A stretch of 64,000 bases of DNA from Opitutaceae bacterium (GCA_019634615.1 JAHCAZ010000004.1:1-64000); one strand, 5' to 3'; positions 30,673-40,907 are shown, numbered from the stretch's first letter. The notes: generated by a model from the letters alone, not told the origin. Made by a program: numbers and translations.

Positions 30673-33207
30673 TTGAGATTCAAGCTCCCGGTCTGCTGCA
30701 GTTGGTTCATCCTGATGGCTTTGCTGGGTTTGCGACCGGGATTGGCCGCGGAGGCGGTCACGCGCCTGCGCATCGGGGTGCCCATGGATTCCGCGCCGCT
30801 GTCGTTCGTCGACAAGCAGGGCCGTGCGACCGGTTTCACGCCTGAGCTCCTGCGCGAGCTCGAGAAAGTCAGCGGCATCACCATCGAGCTCGCGCCGAAC
30901 TGGTGGGCCGTCAACGGCAAGGCCTTCGATGCCGGTGAACTCGACGCGCTGAGCAACGTCGCCAGCACCGACAAGGACCTGGGGAAGTACAATCCCTCGA
31001 TCGTGAGCGGCACGATCCAGGGTGTGACCTACACGCGGCCGGACCGGCCGGTGCCCCGGCGCACGTCGGACTTCCGCGGCAAGCGCGTCGGCGCCCTGCG
31101 CGGCACGGTTGCGCTCGTGCATGCCCAGAAGCACCCCGAGTGGGGCGCCGAGATCCTGCCCTTCGATTCCATCGACGGCCTGCTGCAGGCGACTTCCCGC
31201 GGCGACTGCGACATCGCCCTGTTCACGAGCATCCTGAGCCTGCGGGTCGTGGACCAGCTCGGCCTGCGCAAGGACTACATCGAGGACATCATCCACACGC
31301 ACCACTTCATCTTCCGGAAGACCGACACCGCCAAGCTGGCGGCCTTCAACGAGGCCCTGGCCAAGCTGCGGCACAACGGCACCTACGACCGGCTCTTCGC
31401 GCAATGGATCGGCCCGGTCGAGCCGCGGCCGATCCGGCTGGCCGACCTGCGGCCCTACTACGTCCCGATCGCCGCCGCCCTCGTGGCCATCGCCGCGGTC
31501 ATCCTCTGGCAGCGCCGCACCCTCGCGAACATCGCGCGCCACGCCGAGGCCCTGCGCCAGAGCCGGCGCGAGCTGGAGGAGACCAACCGCAAGCTGGAGG
31601 CCGCCATCGCCCAGGCCCGCCAGCTCGCGGCCACCGCCGAGCAGGCGAGCCAGGCGAAGAGCAGCTTCCTCGCGATGATGAGCCACGAGATCCGCACGCC
31701 GATGAACGGCGTGATCGGCATGGTCGGGCTCCTGCAGGACACCAACCTGACCCCCGAGCAGCGGTTCCTCGCCTCGACCGCCCGCCACAGTGCCGAGTCG
31801 CTGCTGGCCATCATCAACGACATCCTCGACTTCTCGAAGATCGAGGCCGGGCAGCTCCAGTTTGACGCGGTGCCCTTCGATTTGCGCGAGGTCGTCGAGG
31901 GCTGCCTGGTCACGCTCGCCGAGCCCGCCCACGCCAAGGACCTCGAGCTCGTGCACCTGGTGCAGGATGACGTGCCCACGCAGCTGACCGGGGATCCCGG
32001 GCGGCTGAACCAGATCCTCACCAACCTCGTCGGCAACGCGGTGAAGTTCACGGCCAGGGGCGAGGTCGTGCTCACCGTCAAGCGCGAGCAGGTGCAGGAC
32101 CGGCGGGTCCGGCTGCGCTTCACGATTCGCGACACCGGCATCGGGTTGTCGGTCGAGGAACAGTCGCGCCTGTTCCAGCCGTTCACCCAGGCCTCATCGG
32201 GCACCACGCGCAAGTTCGGCGGCACCGGTCTCGGCCTCGCGATCTGCCGGCAGCTGGTCGAGAAGATGCACGGCGAGATTGGCTGCGAGAGCCACCCGGG
32301 CGCAGGCTCGGTCTTCTGGTTCACGGCCGAGTTTCCGCTCCAGGAAAAGCCGTTTCCGCTCCCGTCACCGCGGCCGCAGCTCGCCGGGTGGCGGGTCCTG
32401 CTGGTCGATGACAATGCGACCGCCCGCGAGATCCTCCACCGGCAGCTGGCCGAGTGCCAGGCCGAGGTGGTGGCCGCCGCGGATGCAGCCGCGGCCCTCG
32501 CCGCCGTGCGGGCCGCGGGCGCCCCGTTCGCCCTCGCCGTGATCGACCTGCAATTGCCGGGGCAGACCGGTGCCGAGCTCGCCCAGGAACTCCGCCGGAT
32601 CCCGGCGCTGGCCGGCATGCGGACCATTTTGCTCACCTCGATCGGCCACGCCCTGAGCGAGGCGGATCTCAGCCGCACCGGCGTCGACCGGGCCCTGCCC
32701 AAGCCGGTGCGCGTGTCACGGCTGCACGAGGCCGTCGCGGCGCTGCTCGGCCCGGGCGAGATGCCGGCCGCGCCAGCCGCGACCAACGGGCACGGGGCGC
32801 TGCCCCTCAACGGGCGCCGCATCCTCGTCGCGGAGGACAATGTCGTGAACCAGAACGTGGTGCGTCTGCAGCTGCGGCGGCTCGGTTACGAGTGCGACAT
32901 CGTGGACAACGGCCTGGCCGCCGTGGAAAGCGTCCGGCACGGCCGGTACCACGTGGTCCTGATGGACTGCGAGATGCCGGAACTCGACGGCTTCGAGGCG
33001 ACGCGGCGCATCCGCGCCTGGGAAGCCGCCCGCCGGGATGCGGGCGAGGGGGTGCCGCCGATTCACATCGTGGCGCTGACGGCCAAGGCGATGAGCGGCG
33101 ATCGCGAGGCCTGCCTCGCCGCGGGCATGAACGACTATCTCAGCAAGCCCCTGCGCGCCGCCGAGCTGACGGCGGCGCTGAGCCACGCCACCTACGTAAG
33201 CCCATAG
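30673..33207 (+). CDS. Hybrid sensor histidine kinase with periplasmic solute-binding domain
   Basis: An 844-residue BvgS-like kinase. The order is signal/transmembrane segment (about 5-25), an SBP-bac-3 amino-acid-binding-type domain (about 30-245), a transmembrane helix (about 258-275, [18 protein letters not shown]), a coiled coil, HisKA with [15 protein letters not shown] (His338), HATPase ([25 protein letters not shown]), and two receiver domains (LLVDDNAT...VIDLQLPG and [12 protein letters not shown]...[11 protein letters not shown]). The start is TTG 30673 with AGGA just upstream. It probably senses a small solute in the periplasm. There is no obvious cognate regulator. Confidence 0.9.
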   Translation: MRFKLPVCCSWFILMALLGLRPGLAAEAVTRLRIGVPMDSAPLSFVDKQGRATGFTPELLRELEKVSGITIELAPNWWAVNGKAFDAGELDALSNVASTDKDLGKYNPSIVSGTIQGVTYTRPDRPVPRRTSDFRGKRVGALRGTVALVHAQKHPEWGAEILPFDSIDGLLQATSRGDCDIALFTSILSLRVVDQLGLRKDYIEDIIHTHHFIFRKTDTAKLAAFNEALAKLRHNGTYDRLFAQWIGPVEPRPIRLADLRPYYVPIAAALVAIAAVILWQRRTLANIARHAEALRQSRRELEETNRKLEAAIAQARQLAATAEQASQAKSSFLAMMSHEIRTPMNGVIGMVGLLQDTNLTPEQRFLASTARHSAESLLAIINDILDFSKIEAGQLQFDAVPFDLREVVEGCLVTLAEPAHAKDLELVHLVQDDVPTQLTGDPGRLNQILTNLVGNAVKFTARGEVVLTVKREQVQDRRVRLRFTIRDTGIGLSVEEQSRLFQPFTQASSGTTRKFGGTGLGLAICRQLVEKMHGEIGCESHPGAGSVFWFTAEFPLQEKPFPLPSPRPQLAGWRVLLVDDNATAREILHRQLAECQAEVVAAADAAAALAAVRAAGAPFALAVIDLQLPGQTGAELAQELRRIPALAGMRTILLTSIGHALSEADLSRTGVDRALPKPVRVSRLHEAVAALLGPGEMPAAPAATNGHGALPLNGRRILVAEDNVVNQNVVRLQLRRLGYECDIVDNGLAAVESVRHGRYHVVLMDCEMPELDGFEATRRIRAWEAARRDAGEGVPPIHIVALTAKAMSGDREACLAAGMNDYLSKPLRAAELTAALSHATYVSP

Positions 33208-33226
33208 GCGCGGCGCCCGCGGCGCC

Positions 33227-33709
33227 TCAGGCGGGCGCGGTGATCGCCGCGTGCACGGTCTGCAGGAGCAGGCTGGCGGGGTAGGGTTTGCCGAGGAAGT
33301 GGCGGACGCCGGCAGCGGTGGCCTTCGCCTCATTGGCGCCAATCCCGCTGGTCGCGATGATCCGGACCTGCGGGTTGATCCGGCGGAGCGCGGCAATGAG
33401 CGCCGGTCCGTCCATGACCGGCATGACCATGTCGAGGACCACCACGTTTACGTCACGCTGGTTAAGGGCGAACAGGCCCATGGCATGGGCCCCGTCCTCG
33501 GCCGTGAGCACCCGGTAGCCGAACGCCTCGAGGGTGTCCTTGGTGATGGTCAGCACGCTGGAGTCGTCGTCCACCATCAACACGAGCTGCCCGTCGCCCC
33601 GGGGCGATGCCACGGGCTCGGCGCTCGTGACCTCCGTCACGGGCGCGTCCGTCTGGGCGGGAAGGAAGACGCGGAACTTCGTGCCCTGGCCGACCTCGCT
33701 CTCGCACAC
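33227..33709 (-). pseudogene. Receiver protein, probable C-terminal remnant of a hybrid kinase
   Basis: A 160-residue frame opened at GTG 33709. Its C-terminal 125 residues form a receiver domain (LMVDDDSSVL, phosphoacceptor Asp in VVLDMVMPVMDG, ATSGIG, LGKPY). The first residues, read from just upstream of the GTG as HGGGLVCESEVGQGTKF and then RVFLP, are the last block of a histidine-kinase ATPase domain. The rest of such a kinase is absent: 22 bp upstream the ruvA gene ends. So this looks like a truncated hybrid kinase joined to ruvA by rearrangement. It could still be expressed as a stand-alone receiver. Confidence 0.6.
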
Positions 33710-33731
33710 CAGGCCGCCGCCGTGGCTGCGC

Positions 33732-34334
33732 TCAGCTCAGGGCCTTCTTGATCAAAGCCTCCGTGGAGGCGCTGGCACCCAGGGCGAGGGCGGCGCGGCG
33801 CACAGCCTCGTCGGCCGTCGCGGCCTTGTAACCAAGGGCGGTGAGCGCGAGCACGGCGTCGCGATGGCGGGTGTCACCGCCGGTCTCACCGGCCGCCGGC
33901 ACCACCCCGGGTGCGGTCGCGGCGCTGCCGCCTCCGACCTTGCCCTTCAATTCGACCACGAGCCGCTCGGCGGTTTTTTTACCGATGCCAGGACACTTGG
34001 CGAGGGTGGCGACGTCGCCGCTGCGGATCGTCGACTCGAGGACGGCCAGCGAAAGCTTGCTCATGATCGTGAGCGCGCTCTTTGGGCCGATGCCCGTGAC
34101 GTGCTCGATCATCAGGCGGAAGAAATCGCGCTCGGCCGCGGTGGCGAAGCCGTAGAGCGTCTGCGCATCCTCCCGGTAAATGGCGAGCGTGTGCAGCTTC
34201 ACCTTCCCGCCGGGAGCGGGCAGCTTCTCGGCGGTCGTGACCGGGATGTTCACCTCGTAGCCGAAGCCGCCGACCTCGACAATGGCGTGCAGTGGCGTCG
34301 CCTCGGCGAGCGTGCCCTGGATGAAGGCGATCAT
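33732..34334 (-). CDS. ruvA: Holliday junction helicase subunit RuvA
   Basis: A 200-residue DNA-binding subunit of the RuvAB branch-migration complex. The N-terminal OB domain begins MIAFIQGTL and contains VGGFGYEVNIP; two helix-hairpin-helix motifs follow (VTGIGPKSALTIM and CPGIGKKTAERLVVELK). The C-terminal domain III is short. It is last in a dapA-dapB-ruvA run with gaps of 4-5 bp, so it is probably in one operon. ruvB and ruvC are not in the window. Confidence 0.95.
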   Translation of the reverse strand: MIAFIQGTLAEATPLHAIVEVGGFGYEVNIPVTTAEKLPAPGGKVKLHTLAIYREDAQTLYGFATAAERDFFRLMIEHVTGIGPKSALTIMSKLSLAVLESTIRSGDVATLAKCPGIGKKTAERLVVELKGKVGGGSAATAPGVVPAAGETGGDTRHRDAVLALTALGYKAATADEAVRRAALALGASASTEALIKKALS

Positions 34335-34338
34335 GGCT

Positions 34339-35073
34339 TCAGGCCTTCAAGCCCAGCACGTCCTGCATGTCGTAGATGCCGGCCGGGCGGCCCTGCAACC
34401 ACGCGGCCGCGCGGATGGCGCCGCGGGCGAAGATGCCGCGGTCGCTGGCCTTGTGCGTGAGCTCGAGGCGCTCGCCGAGCGCGGCGAACATCACGGTGTG
34501 GTCGCCGACCACGTCGCCGCCTCGCAGCGAATGGATGCCGACCTCCTGCGCGGTGCGCTCGCCGGTGATGCCCTCGCGGCCGTGCCGCAGGGCGGAGGCG
34601 TTGAGCTTGCGTTCCTCGAGGATGATCTCGAGCAGGCGCGCGGCCGTGCCGCTGGGGGCGTCCTTCTTGAAGCGGTGGTGCATCTCGACGACCTCGGCAT
34701 CGTAGCCGGAATCGAGGACGCGCGCCGCCTGCTGCGTCAGGGCGAAGAGCAGGTTGACGCCGACCGAGTAGTTGCCCGACCAGACGCAGGGGATGCCGGC
34801 GGCCAGCTGCCGCAACTGGGCTTTCTCCTCAGCCGGGTGGCCGGTGGTGCCGATGACGAGCGGCTTGCGCAGCGCCACGGCGCGAGCGATCACGTCGCGG
34901 GTGGCGGCGTGCGAGCTGAAGTCGATGATGACGTCGCCCAAGGCGAGGCCGGCCGGGATGTCGTCACCGACATCAAGGGAGGCGGCGACCGCGATCCCGG
35001 CTTCCTTGGCGGCGGCGGCGATGGCCTGGCCCATCCGACCGCGACCGCCGACGATGACGATGCTCAGGCTCAT
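34339..35073 (-). CDS. dapB: 4-hydroxy-tetrahydrodipicolinate reductase
   Basis: The second dedicated enzyme of lysine and diaminopimelate synthesis, NAD(P)H-dependent; 244 residues. The nucleotide-binding loop is IVGGRGRMGQAIA. The catalytic signature EMHHRFKKDAPSGTA is complete. It lies between dapA (5 bp gap) and ruvA (4 bp gap). Confidence 0.97.
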   Translation of the reverse strand: MSLSIVIVGGRGRMGQAIAAAAKEAGIAVAASLDVGDDIPAGLALGDVIIDFSSHAATRDVIARAVALRKPLVIGTTGHPAEEKAQLRQLAAGIPCVWSGNYSVGVNLLFALTQQAARVLDSGYDAEVVEMHHRFKKDAPSGTAARLLEIILEERKLNASALRHGREGITGERTAQEVGIHSLRGGDVVGDHTVMFAALGERLELTHKASDRGIFARGAIRAAAWLQGRPAGIYDMQDVLGLKA

Positions 35074-35078
35074 GGGGA

Positions 35079-35966
35079 TCAGTGCCCGAGGGCCTTGAGG
35101 GTTTGCTCCACGATCTTCCGGTTGGCCGCCCCCATCGCGCAGAGCGGCGGGCGCACCTCGTCGGACCCGATCAGGCCCGCGCGCTTGAGGGCGGCCTTGA
35201 TCGGCACGGGGTTCGGCTCGATGAAGATCGCCTTGGCGGTCGGGTAGAGCTTGCGGTGGAGCTTGCCGGCCTGCGCGTAATCGTTGGCCAGCGCGGCGCG
35301 CACCATGGCCCCGACCTCACGGACGAGGAGATTCGATGCGACGCTGATCACGCCCTCGGCCCCGACGGCCATGAAGGGCAGGGTGAGCGAGTCGTCGCCG
35401 CTCAGGACGGTGATATCCTTGCCGAGGGCCTGCTTCAACTGGTCGACGCGGTCGACGCTGCCGCCGGCCTCCTTGATGTGGCTGACGTGGGCGTAGCGCG
35501 CGCGCAGGCGCTCGACGGTGCCGACGCCGATCTCGATGCCGCAGCGGCCCGGGATCGAGTAGAGCACGATCGGGCGGTCGGTGGCGTCGGCGATGGCGCA
35601 GAAGTGCTGGAACAGGCCTTCCTGGCTCGGCTTGTTGTAGTAAGGCGCGACGACGAGCATCGCGTCGGCCCCGGCGGCGTGGGCCAGCTGCGTGAGGCCG
35701 ACGGCCTCGCGCGTGGAGTTCGAGCCCGTGCCGGCGATCACCGGCACCCGGCCGCGCACCGCGGCGATGGTCGCGCGGACCACCTCCATGTGCTCCTCGT
35801 GCGAAAGGGTGGGGGATTCGCCCGTCGTGCCGACCGGGACGACGCCATCGATGCCGCCTTTGACCTGAAACTCAACGAGTCGGCGGAGATCGTCATAGGC
35901 GACCTCCTGGCGTCGGAACGGCGTGACAAGGGCCGTGATGGTGCCGGTAAGCTTGCGGAGTTTCAT
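35079..35966 (-). CDS. dapA: 4-hydroxy-tetrahydrodipicolinate synthase
   Basis: Condenses pyruvate and aspartate semialdehyde, the first step of the lysine/DAP branch; 295 residues, typical. Seen are VPVGTTGESPTL (catalytic Thr), VAPYYNKPSQEGLFQHF, LYSIPGRCG (catalytic Tyr) and the Schiff-base Lys in HIKEAGG. It is first in the dapA-dapB-ruvA run. No riboswitch-like fold was recognised in the 90 bp separating it from pilT. Confidence 0.97.
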   Translation of the reverse strand: MKLRKLTGTITALVTPFRRQEVAYDDLRRLVEFQVKGGIDGVVPVGTTGESPTLSHEEHMEVVRATIAAVRGRVPVIAGTGSNSTREAVGLTQLAHAAGADAMLVVAPYYNKPSQEGLFQHFCAIADATDRPIVLYSIPGRCGIEIGVGTVERLRARYAHVSHIKEAGGSVDRVDQLKQALGKDITVLSGDDSLTLPFMAVGAEGVISVASNLLVREVGAMVRAALANDYAQAGKLHRKLYPTAKAIFIEPNPVPIKAALKRAGLIGSDEVRPPLCAMGAANRKIVEQTLKALGH

Positions 35967-36056
35967 GGTTGGAGAGGACGGTTAGCCAAAGTAACCTTGC
36001 TGAACAGACCACGGCGATTTACGGATTGCGCAACGCTTTTTTACCCGCGCCCACCC

Positions 36057-37145
36057 ATGACTCCACACACCGAAATCATCAATGATCTGCTCAAGCTGGC
36101 CGTCGACAGCGGCGCGAGCGACATCGTCATCAAATCCAACAAGCCCGGCTACGTGCGCCTGGCCGGGCGGTTGAAGCCCGTGGACATGGACCCGATCACC
36201 AGCCCCGAGGCGCAGGCGTTCATCGAGGAGCATTGCCCCAAGGTGTTCCTGCAAAAGTGGGAGGACGAGGGCCAGGTGGACTACGCGTACGCGGCCGACG
36301 GGGTCGGGCGCTTCCGCGTCAACGGCTTCCACCAGCGCGGCCTGGTCAGCATCGTCATGCGGCACATCAAGAGTTCCGTGCCGACCTTCGAGCAGCTCGG
36401 CATCCAGGCCGACCCGCTGCTCAACCTCGCCAAGGCCAAGGACGGCATTCTCCTGATCTGCGGTGCCACCGGCTCCGGCAAGAGCTCCACCATGGCCGCC
36501 ATGCTGAACTGGATCAACCAGAACATGGACAAGCACATCGTCACGATCGAGGACCCGATCGAGTACACCTTCCAGGATGACAAGTCGCTCTTCCAGCAGC
36601 GCGAGATCGGCCTCGACGTGCCGAACTTCGAGTTGGCGATCAAGTCCGTCCTCCGCCAGAACCCCGACATCATCCTGATCGGTGAGATGCGCGACAAGGA
36701 GACCTTCGAGACCGCGATCTCCGCCGCCGAGACCGGTCACCTCGTGTTCTCGACGATGCACGCCGCCACGGTGGCCCAGGCGATGACGCGCCTCTTCGAG
36801 TTCTTCCCGCCGGACCAGCAGGTCCAGGCCCGCCGGCAGATCTCCGGCTCCATCCGCGGCTTCATCTGCCAGAAGCTGATCCCCGCCATGGAAGGCGGCG
36901 GCCGCGTGCCCACCAACGAGATCCTCAATGCCGACGCCGTGGTGAAGAATCTCATCCTCGAGGGCCAGTTCGACAAGCTGCAGGGCATCCTCGAGGGCTC
37001 GGGCGATTCCAGCAGCTTCTCGTTCAACAAGGACCTCTATCGCCTCATCAAGGCCGGCAAGATCAGCAAGGCCGACGGCCTCCGGTTCTCGCCGAACCCG
37101 CAGGCGCTCGAGATGAACCTGAAGGGCATCTTCTTCAAATCCTGA
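36057..37145 (+). CDS. pilT: PilT-family type IV pilus retraction ATPase
   Basis: A 362-residue hexameric secretion-type ATPase that powers pilus retraction. The N-terminal PAS-like domain (about 1-110) has GASDIVIKSNKPGYVR. The ATPase core has Walker A CGATGSGKSSTMAAM, the Asp box TIEDPIEYTFQD, Walker B ILIGEMRDKETF and the His box HLVFSTMHAA. The spacing and GEMRD motif favour PilT/PilU over PilB. The start is ATG 36057. No other pilus genes are adjacent. Confidence 0.92.
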   Translation: MTPHTEIINDLLKLAVDSGASDIVIKSNKPGYVRLAGRLKPVDMDPITSPEAQAFIEEHCPKVFLQKWEDEGQVDYAYAADGVGRFRVNGFHQRGLVSIVMRHIKSSVPTFEQLGIQADPLLNLAKAKDGILLICGATGSGKSSTMAAMLNWINQNMDKHIVTIEDPIEYTFQDDKSLFQQREIGLDVPNFELAIKSVLRQNPDIILIGEMRDKETFETAISAAETGHLVFSTMHAATVAQAMTRLFEFFPPDQQVQARRQISGSIRGFICQKLIPAMEGGGRVPTNEILNADAVVKNLILEGQFDKLQGILEGSGDSSSFSFNKDLYRLIKAGKISKADGLRFSPNPQALEMNLKGIFFKS

Positions 37146-37173
37146 CGTGGGTTGGGGTGAAGCTTGGGCTCCC

Positions 37174-38031
37174 ATGGTCCGTATTCGCCTGCATTTCCTG
37201 GTAATCCTCCTCCCGGTCCTCGCCGGGGCGCAGGAGCCGACCGGCCTCGAAAAGGCCAAGCAGGAGCTCAAGACGCTGCCGGCGGTCCGGAAGGAGTCGG
37301 ACCGCAACCCGATCAGTCTGCCGAATCTCGCCGGCCCCACGCCCGCCGCCGATCTGCCGGCACCCCTGCCGCCGACACGGCATCCCGGGAGCGACCTCGA
37401 CGAGGCCAAGAAGGGGAAATCGTCCGAGAACTGGCTCGTCGACGCCATGATGAAGGGCGAGGACCGCCGGCGATCCGGCACCGGCCGGAGCGATGCCGGA
37501 GCACGCGCCGAGGGGGGACTCCTCGATCCCGAGGGCGAGCGACGGGAGCGCGATCCGCAGCGCGACCTGGCACGGGACAAGGATCCGCTTCACGCCGGCC
37601 GCGACGGCGAATCGCCCCTGGCGGTCGTCAACCCGCTCGAGCCGTTCATGACCGACTGGATCAGCCGGCGGGATCACGCGCTCCTGTTGCCCAAACCCGC
37701 GCCCGGCCAGGGCATCGGCCCCGAAACCCCGGCGCCGCTGGGCGGGCCGGACGGAAGCGTCACGATCACCTTCCGCGGGATCGATGGCCGGCCTGACCCG
37801 ATCGGCGCGGCGCCCCGGCCAGCCGCGGAAAACCCGTTCCTGCAGGCCCTGCAGGCACCGGCAGTTCCACCCCCAGCCATGGCGCCCCAGCCCCCGCCGC
37901 CCGCTCCGGCCGAGCGCGGCCCGGCCCTCCTGCCACCCGACAATGCCCGCGAAACCCGGCCACCCCCGCCGATCGACCTCGCCAAGCCGCCGGACGACAG
38001 GAAGTACTTCCCCCAGCTGAAGCGTTTTTAG
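37174..38031 (+). CDS. Secreted proline-rich protein of unknown function
   Basis: A 285-residue protein starting at ATG 37174 with a signal peptide (LHFLVILLPVLAGAQ). The rest is of low complexity, rich in Pro, Ala, Arg, Asp and Glu, with no folded domain recognisable. It follows pilT by 28 bp on the same strand and could be co-transcribed. The stretch VTITFRGIDGRPDPIG (about residue 195) is the most ordered-looking part. Function unknown. Confidence 0.65.
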   Translation: MVRIRLHFLVILLPVLAGAQEPTGLEKAKQELKTLPAVRKESDRNPISLPNLAGPTPAADLPAPLPPTRHPGSDLDEAKKGKSSENWLVDAMMKGEDRRRSGTGRSDAGARAEGGLLDPEGERRERDPQRDLARDKDPLHAGRDGESPLAVVNPLEPFMTDWISRRDHALLLPKPAPGQGIGPETPAPLGGPDGSVTITFRGIDGRPDPIGAAPRPAAENPFLQALQAPAVPPPAMAPQPPPPAPAERGPALLPPDNARETRPPPPIDLAKPPDDRKYFPQLKRF

Positions 38032-38076
38032 GGCTTGGTTTTGCGCGGTGGCCCGATTCTCTTGTCCGTTTACACC

Positions 38077-38982
38077 ATGGCATTGGCATTAATTTTCTCC
38101 GGTCAGGGTGCCCAAAAGGTCGGCATGGGGCGCTCGCTCTATGATCAGTCGCCGGCGGCGCGCGCCGTCTTCGACGAGGCCAACCGCGTGCTCGGCTGGG
38201 ATCTCGCCAAGCTCTGTTTCGAGGGCCCGGACGCCGATCTCACCCAGACCAAGATCTGCCAGCCGGCCCTGTATGTGCATGGTTCCGCGTTGGTTGCCGC
38301 GCTGAAGGAGCAGGGCAAGCTGCCCGCCGTCAGCTACGCCCTCGGCCTCAGCCTCGGCGAGATCACCGCCTGCACGGCCGCCGGCGTGTTTGACTTCGCC
38401 ACCGGCCTCAAGGTCGTCGCCGAGCGCGGCCGCCTGATGCAACAGGCCTGCGAACAGACCAGCGGCGGCATGGCCGCGGTCATCGGCGAGGAACGCGACA
38501 CGGTCTACAAGCTCTGCCAGGAATTCGACATCGAGGCCGCGAACTTCAACGCGCCCGGCCAGATCATCATCTCAGGCGAGAAGACCAAGGTCGCGGCCGC
38601 CGTCGCCGCCGCCAAGGACCGCGGCATCAAGAAGGTCATCCCGCTCAACGTCGCCGGCGCCTACCACAGCCGCCTCATGGAGCCGGCTCGCGCCGCCTTC
38701 GCCGCCTACCTCGACACGGTCACGTTCGCCGCGCCGCAGTTCACCATTTTCACCAACACCACGGGCCGGAGCGTCAGCACGCCCGCCGACATCAAGGCCG
38801 CGCTCGTCAAGCAGGTCGTCTCGTCGGTCCTGTGGGAAGACTGCATGCGCAGCGCCGTCGCCGCCGGGGCCACGGAGTTCTGGGAACTCGGGCCGGGCGG
38901 GGTGCTCGCCGGGCTCGCCAAGCGCACCGACAGGAATTGGATCGTGAAGAGCTACGCGGAGTTCGCGGATCTCGCCGGGTAA
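38077..38982 (+). CDS. fabD: Malonyl-CoA:ACP transacylase
   Basis: Loads malonyl groups onto acyl carrier protein for fatty acid synthesis; 301 residues. The oxyanion loop is IFSGQGAQKVGMG, and the catalytic His is in AGAYHSRLM. The nucleophile elbow reads GLSLGEITA, where most homologues have GHSLGE, so the residue before the Ser is Leu. The start is ATG 38077 (MALALIFSGQGAQ). It is followed 3 bp later by lepA. Confidence 0.93.
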   Translation: MALALIFSGQGAQKVGMGRSLYDQSPAARAVFDEANRVLGWDLAKLCFEGPDADLTQTKICQPALYVHGSALVAALKEQGKLPAVSYALGLSLGEITACTAAGVFDFATGLKVVAERGRLMQQACEQTSGGMAAVIGEERDTVYKLCQEFDIEAANFNAPGQIIISGEKTKVAAAVAAAKDRGIKKVIPLNVAGAYHSRLMEPARAAFAAYLDTVTFAAPQFTIFTNTTGRSVSTPADIKAALVKQVVSSVLWEDCMRSAVAAGATEFWELGPGGVLAGLAKRTDRNWIVKSYAEFADLAG

Positions 38983-38985
38983 ATC

Positions 38986-40782
38986 ATGGCCGCACGCTCC
39001 ACCCGCAATTTCTGCATCATCGCGCACGTCGACCACGGCAAGACCACGCTGTCGGACCGCCTGCTCGAGTACACGAACACCGTCGAGCAGCGGGTCATGA
39101 CCGACCAGCATCTCGACGCGATGGACCTCGAGAAGGAACGCGGCATCACCATCAAGTCGCACCCGGTGACGATGACGTACAAGGCGAAGGACGGCCATCG
39201 TTACAAACTCAACCTGATGGACACGCCCGGGCACGTGGACTTCTCCTACGAGGTCTCGCGCAGCCTTGCCGCCTGCGAGGGCGCCGTGCTCCTGATCGAC
39301 GCCGCCCAGGGCGTCGAGGCCCAGACCGTCGCCAACGCGCACCTCGCATTCGGCCAGAAGCTCAAGGTCATCCCGGTCATCAACAAGATCGACCTGCCCA
39401 GCGCCAACCTCGAGCTCTGCCTCAAGCAGCTCGAGGACATCCTCGCGATCCCCGCCGAGGAGGCCATCCTCGCCAGCGGCAAGGCCGGCATCGGCATCGA
39501 GGACATCCTCGAGGCCGTCGTGAAGCGCGTGCCGCCGCCGCGCTGGACCGAGTACCCGCAGACCCGCGCGCTGGTGTTCGATTCGCTCTACGACTCGTAC
39601 CGCGGTGTGATCTCGTACGTCCGCGTTTTCTCCGGCGCGATCAAGGCCGGTGATTTCATGCTCCTCATGAGCAACGGCGTGAAATCCGAGGTGAAGGAAG
39701 TCGGCGTGTTCATGCCGAAGATGACCAAGTCCGCCACGCTCGGCGCGGGCGACGTGGGTTACATCGTCTCCAACATCAAGGACACGTCTGAGATCAAGAC
39801 CGGCGACACCATCACGCTTTCGTCCAAGCCCGCCGCCGAGATGCTCCCGGGCTACAAGGAGGTCCGCCCGATGGTCTTCTGCGGCCTGTATCCGGTCGAG
39901 ACCTCCGACTACGAGAAGCTCAAGGCCGCGATGGGGCGCCTGCGCCTCAACGATGCCGCCTTCGTGTATTCATCCGAGAGCTCGGTCGCCCTCGGCTTCG
40001 GCTTCCGCTGCGGCTTCCTCGGCCTCCTGCACATGGAGATCATCCAGGAGCGCATCCGCCGCGAGCACGACGTGGACATCATCTCGACGTACCCGAGCGT
40101 CGTCTACCGCCTCAAGAAGCACGGCGGCGAGATGATCGAGGTCGACAACCCGATCAACCTGCCGGATCCCGGCACGATCGAGGAGTTCCTCGAACCGACC
40201 ATCAAGGCGTCCATTCACATCCCGAACGATGCCATGGGCGACATGATGGCGCTCGTCATGGAGAAGCGCGGCACGCTCGATCATACGGACACGCTCGATG
40301 CGCACCGCGTGATGCTGACGTGCATCTTGCCGCTCAATGAAATCCTCGTGGATTTCAATGACCGCCTGAAGAGCATCACGCACGGCTACGGCTCCATGGA
40401 CTACGAGCTCGGTGAGTACCGCGCGTCGGACTTGGTGAAGATGGAAATCCTCATCAACGGCGACCCGGTCGATGCCTTCGCCAGCATCGTGCACCGCGAG
40501 AAGGCCGAGGGGAAGGGCCGCGAACTCTGCGAGAAGCTTGCCGAGATCATCCCGCCGCAGATGTTCAAGGTTGCCATCCAAGCCGCCATCGGCGGCAAGA
40601 TCATCGCCCGCGACAACGTGCGCGAGATGCGCAAGGACGTCACCGCCAAGTGCTACGGCGGCGACATCAGCCGCAAGCGCAAGCTCCTCGACAAGCAGAA
40701 GGAGGGCAAAAAGAAGATGAAACAATTCGGTCGCGTATCCATCCCATCGGATGCCTTTATCAAAGTGTTGAAGACGAATTGA
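38986..40782 (+). CDS. lepA: Elongation factor 4 (LepA)
   Basis: A ribosome-binding GTPase that back-translocates or remodels stalled ribosomes; 598 residues, typical. G1 is AHVDHGKTTLSDRLLE, switch I ITIKSH, G3 DTPGHVDF, G4 NKIDLP. The LepA-specific C-terminal region is complete (KCYGGDISRKRKLLDKQKEGKKKMK). It precedes lepB, with a REP-like doublet between them. Confidence 0.98.
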   Translation: MAARSTRNFCIIAHVDHGKTTLSDRLLEYTNTVEQRVMTDQHLDAMDLEKERGITIKSHPVTMTYKAKDGHRYKLNLMDTPGHVDFSYEVSRSLAACEGAVLLIDAAQGVEAQTVANAHLAFGQKLKVIPVINKIDLPSANLELCLKQLEDILAIPAEEAILASGKAGIGIEDILEAVVKRVPPPRWTEYPQTRALVFDSLYDSYRGVISYVRVFSGAIKAGDFMLLMSNGVKSEVKEVGVFMPKMTKSATLGAGDVGYIVSNIKDTSEIKTGDTITLSSKPAAEMLPGYKEVRPMVFCGLYPVETSDYEKLKAAMGRLRLNDAAFVYSSESSVALGFGFRCGFLGLLHMEIIQERIRREHDVDIISTYPSVVYRLKKHGGEMIEVDNPINLPDPGTIEEFLEPTIKASIHIPNDAMGDMMALVMEKRGTLDHTDTLDAHRVMLTCILPLNEILVDFNDRLKSITHGYGSMDYELGEYRASDLVKMEILINGDPVDAFASIVHREKAEGKGRELCEKLAEIIPPQMFKVAIQAAIGGKIIARDNVREMRKDVTAKCYGGDISRKRKLLDKQKEGKKKMKQFGRVSIPSDAFIKVLKTN

Positions 40783-40837
40783 AGCATGAACCCGCACCAT
40801 CCCGAAGCTCCCGTAGCTACGAGCTCCCGAAGCTTCC

Positions 40838-40907
40838 GTAGCTACGAGCGTGAGCGAGTGGATCGTGCGTCTTTCCTCACCGGCCACTCGCTCACGCTCG
40901 TAGCCAC
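40838..40907 (+). repeat. REP-like inverted repeat doublet, second GTAGCTACGAGCG copy
   Basis: Arms at 40838-40861 and 40884-40907 match those at 5441-5513 almost base for base. A partial third arm (GTAGCTACGAGC) occurs just upstream at 40813. It lies between the lepA stop and the lepB start. Confidence 0.85.

Noticed and set aside
30673..30845. Short alternative frame at the start of the hybrid kinase
   Set aside because: The overlapping frame has no domain; the TTG at 30673 gives a proper signal sequence and solute-binding domain.
35967..36056. Lysine riboswitch upstream of dapA
   Set aside because: Only 90 bp separate dapA from pilT, too short for the aptamer, and no matching fold was seen.
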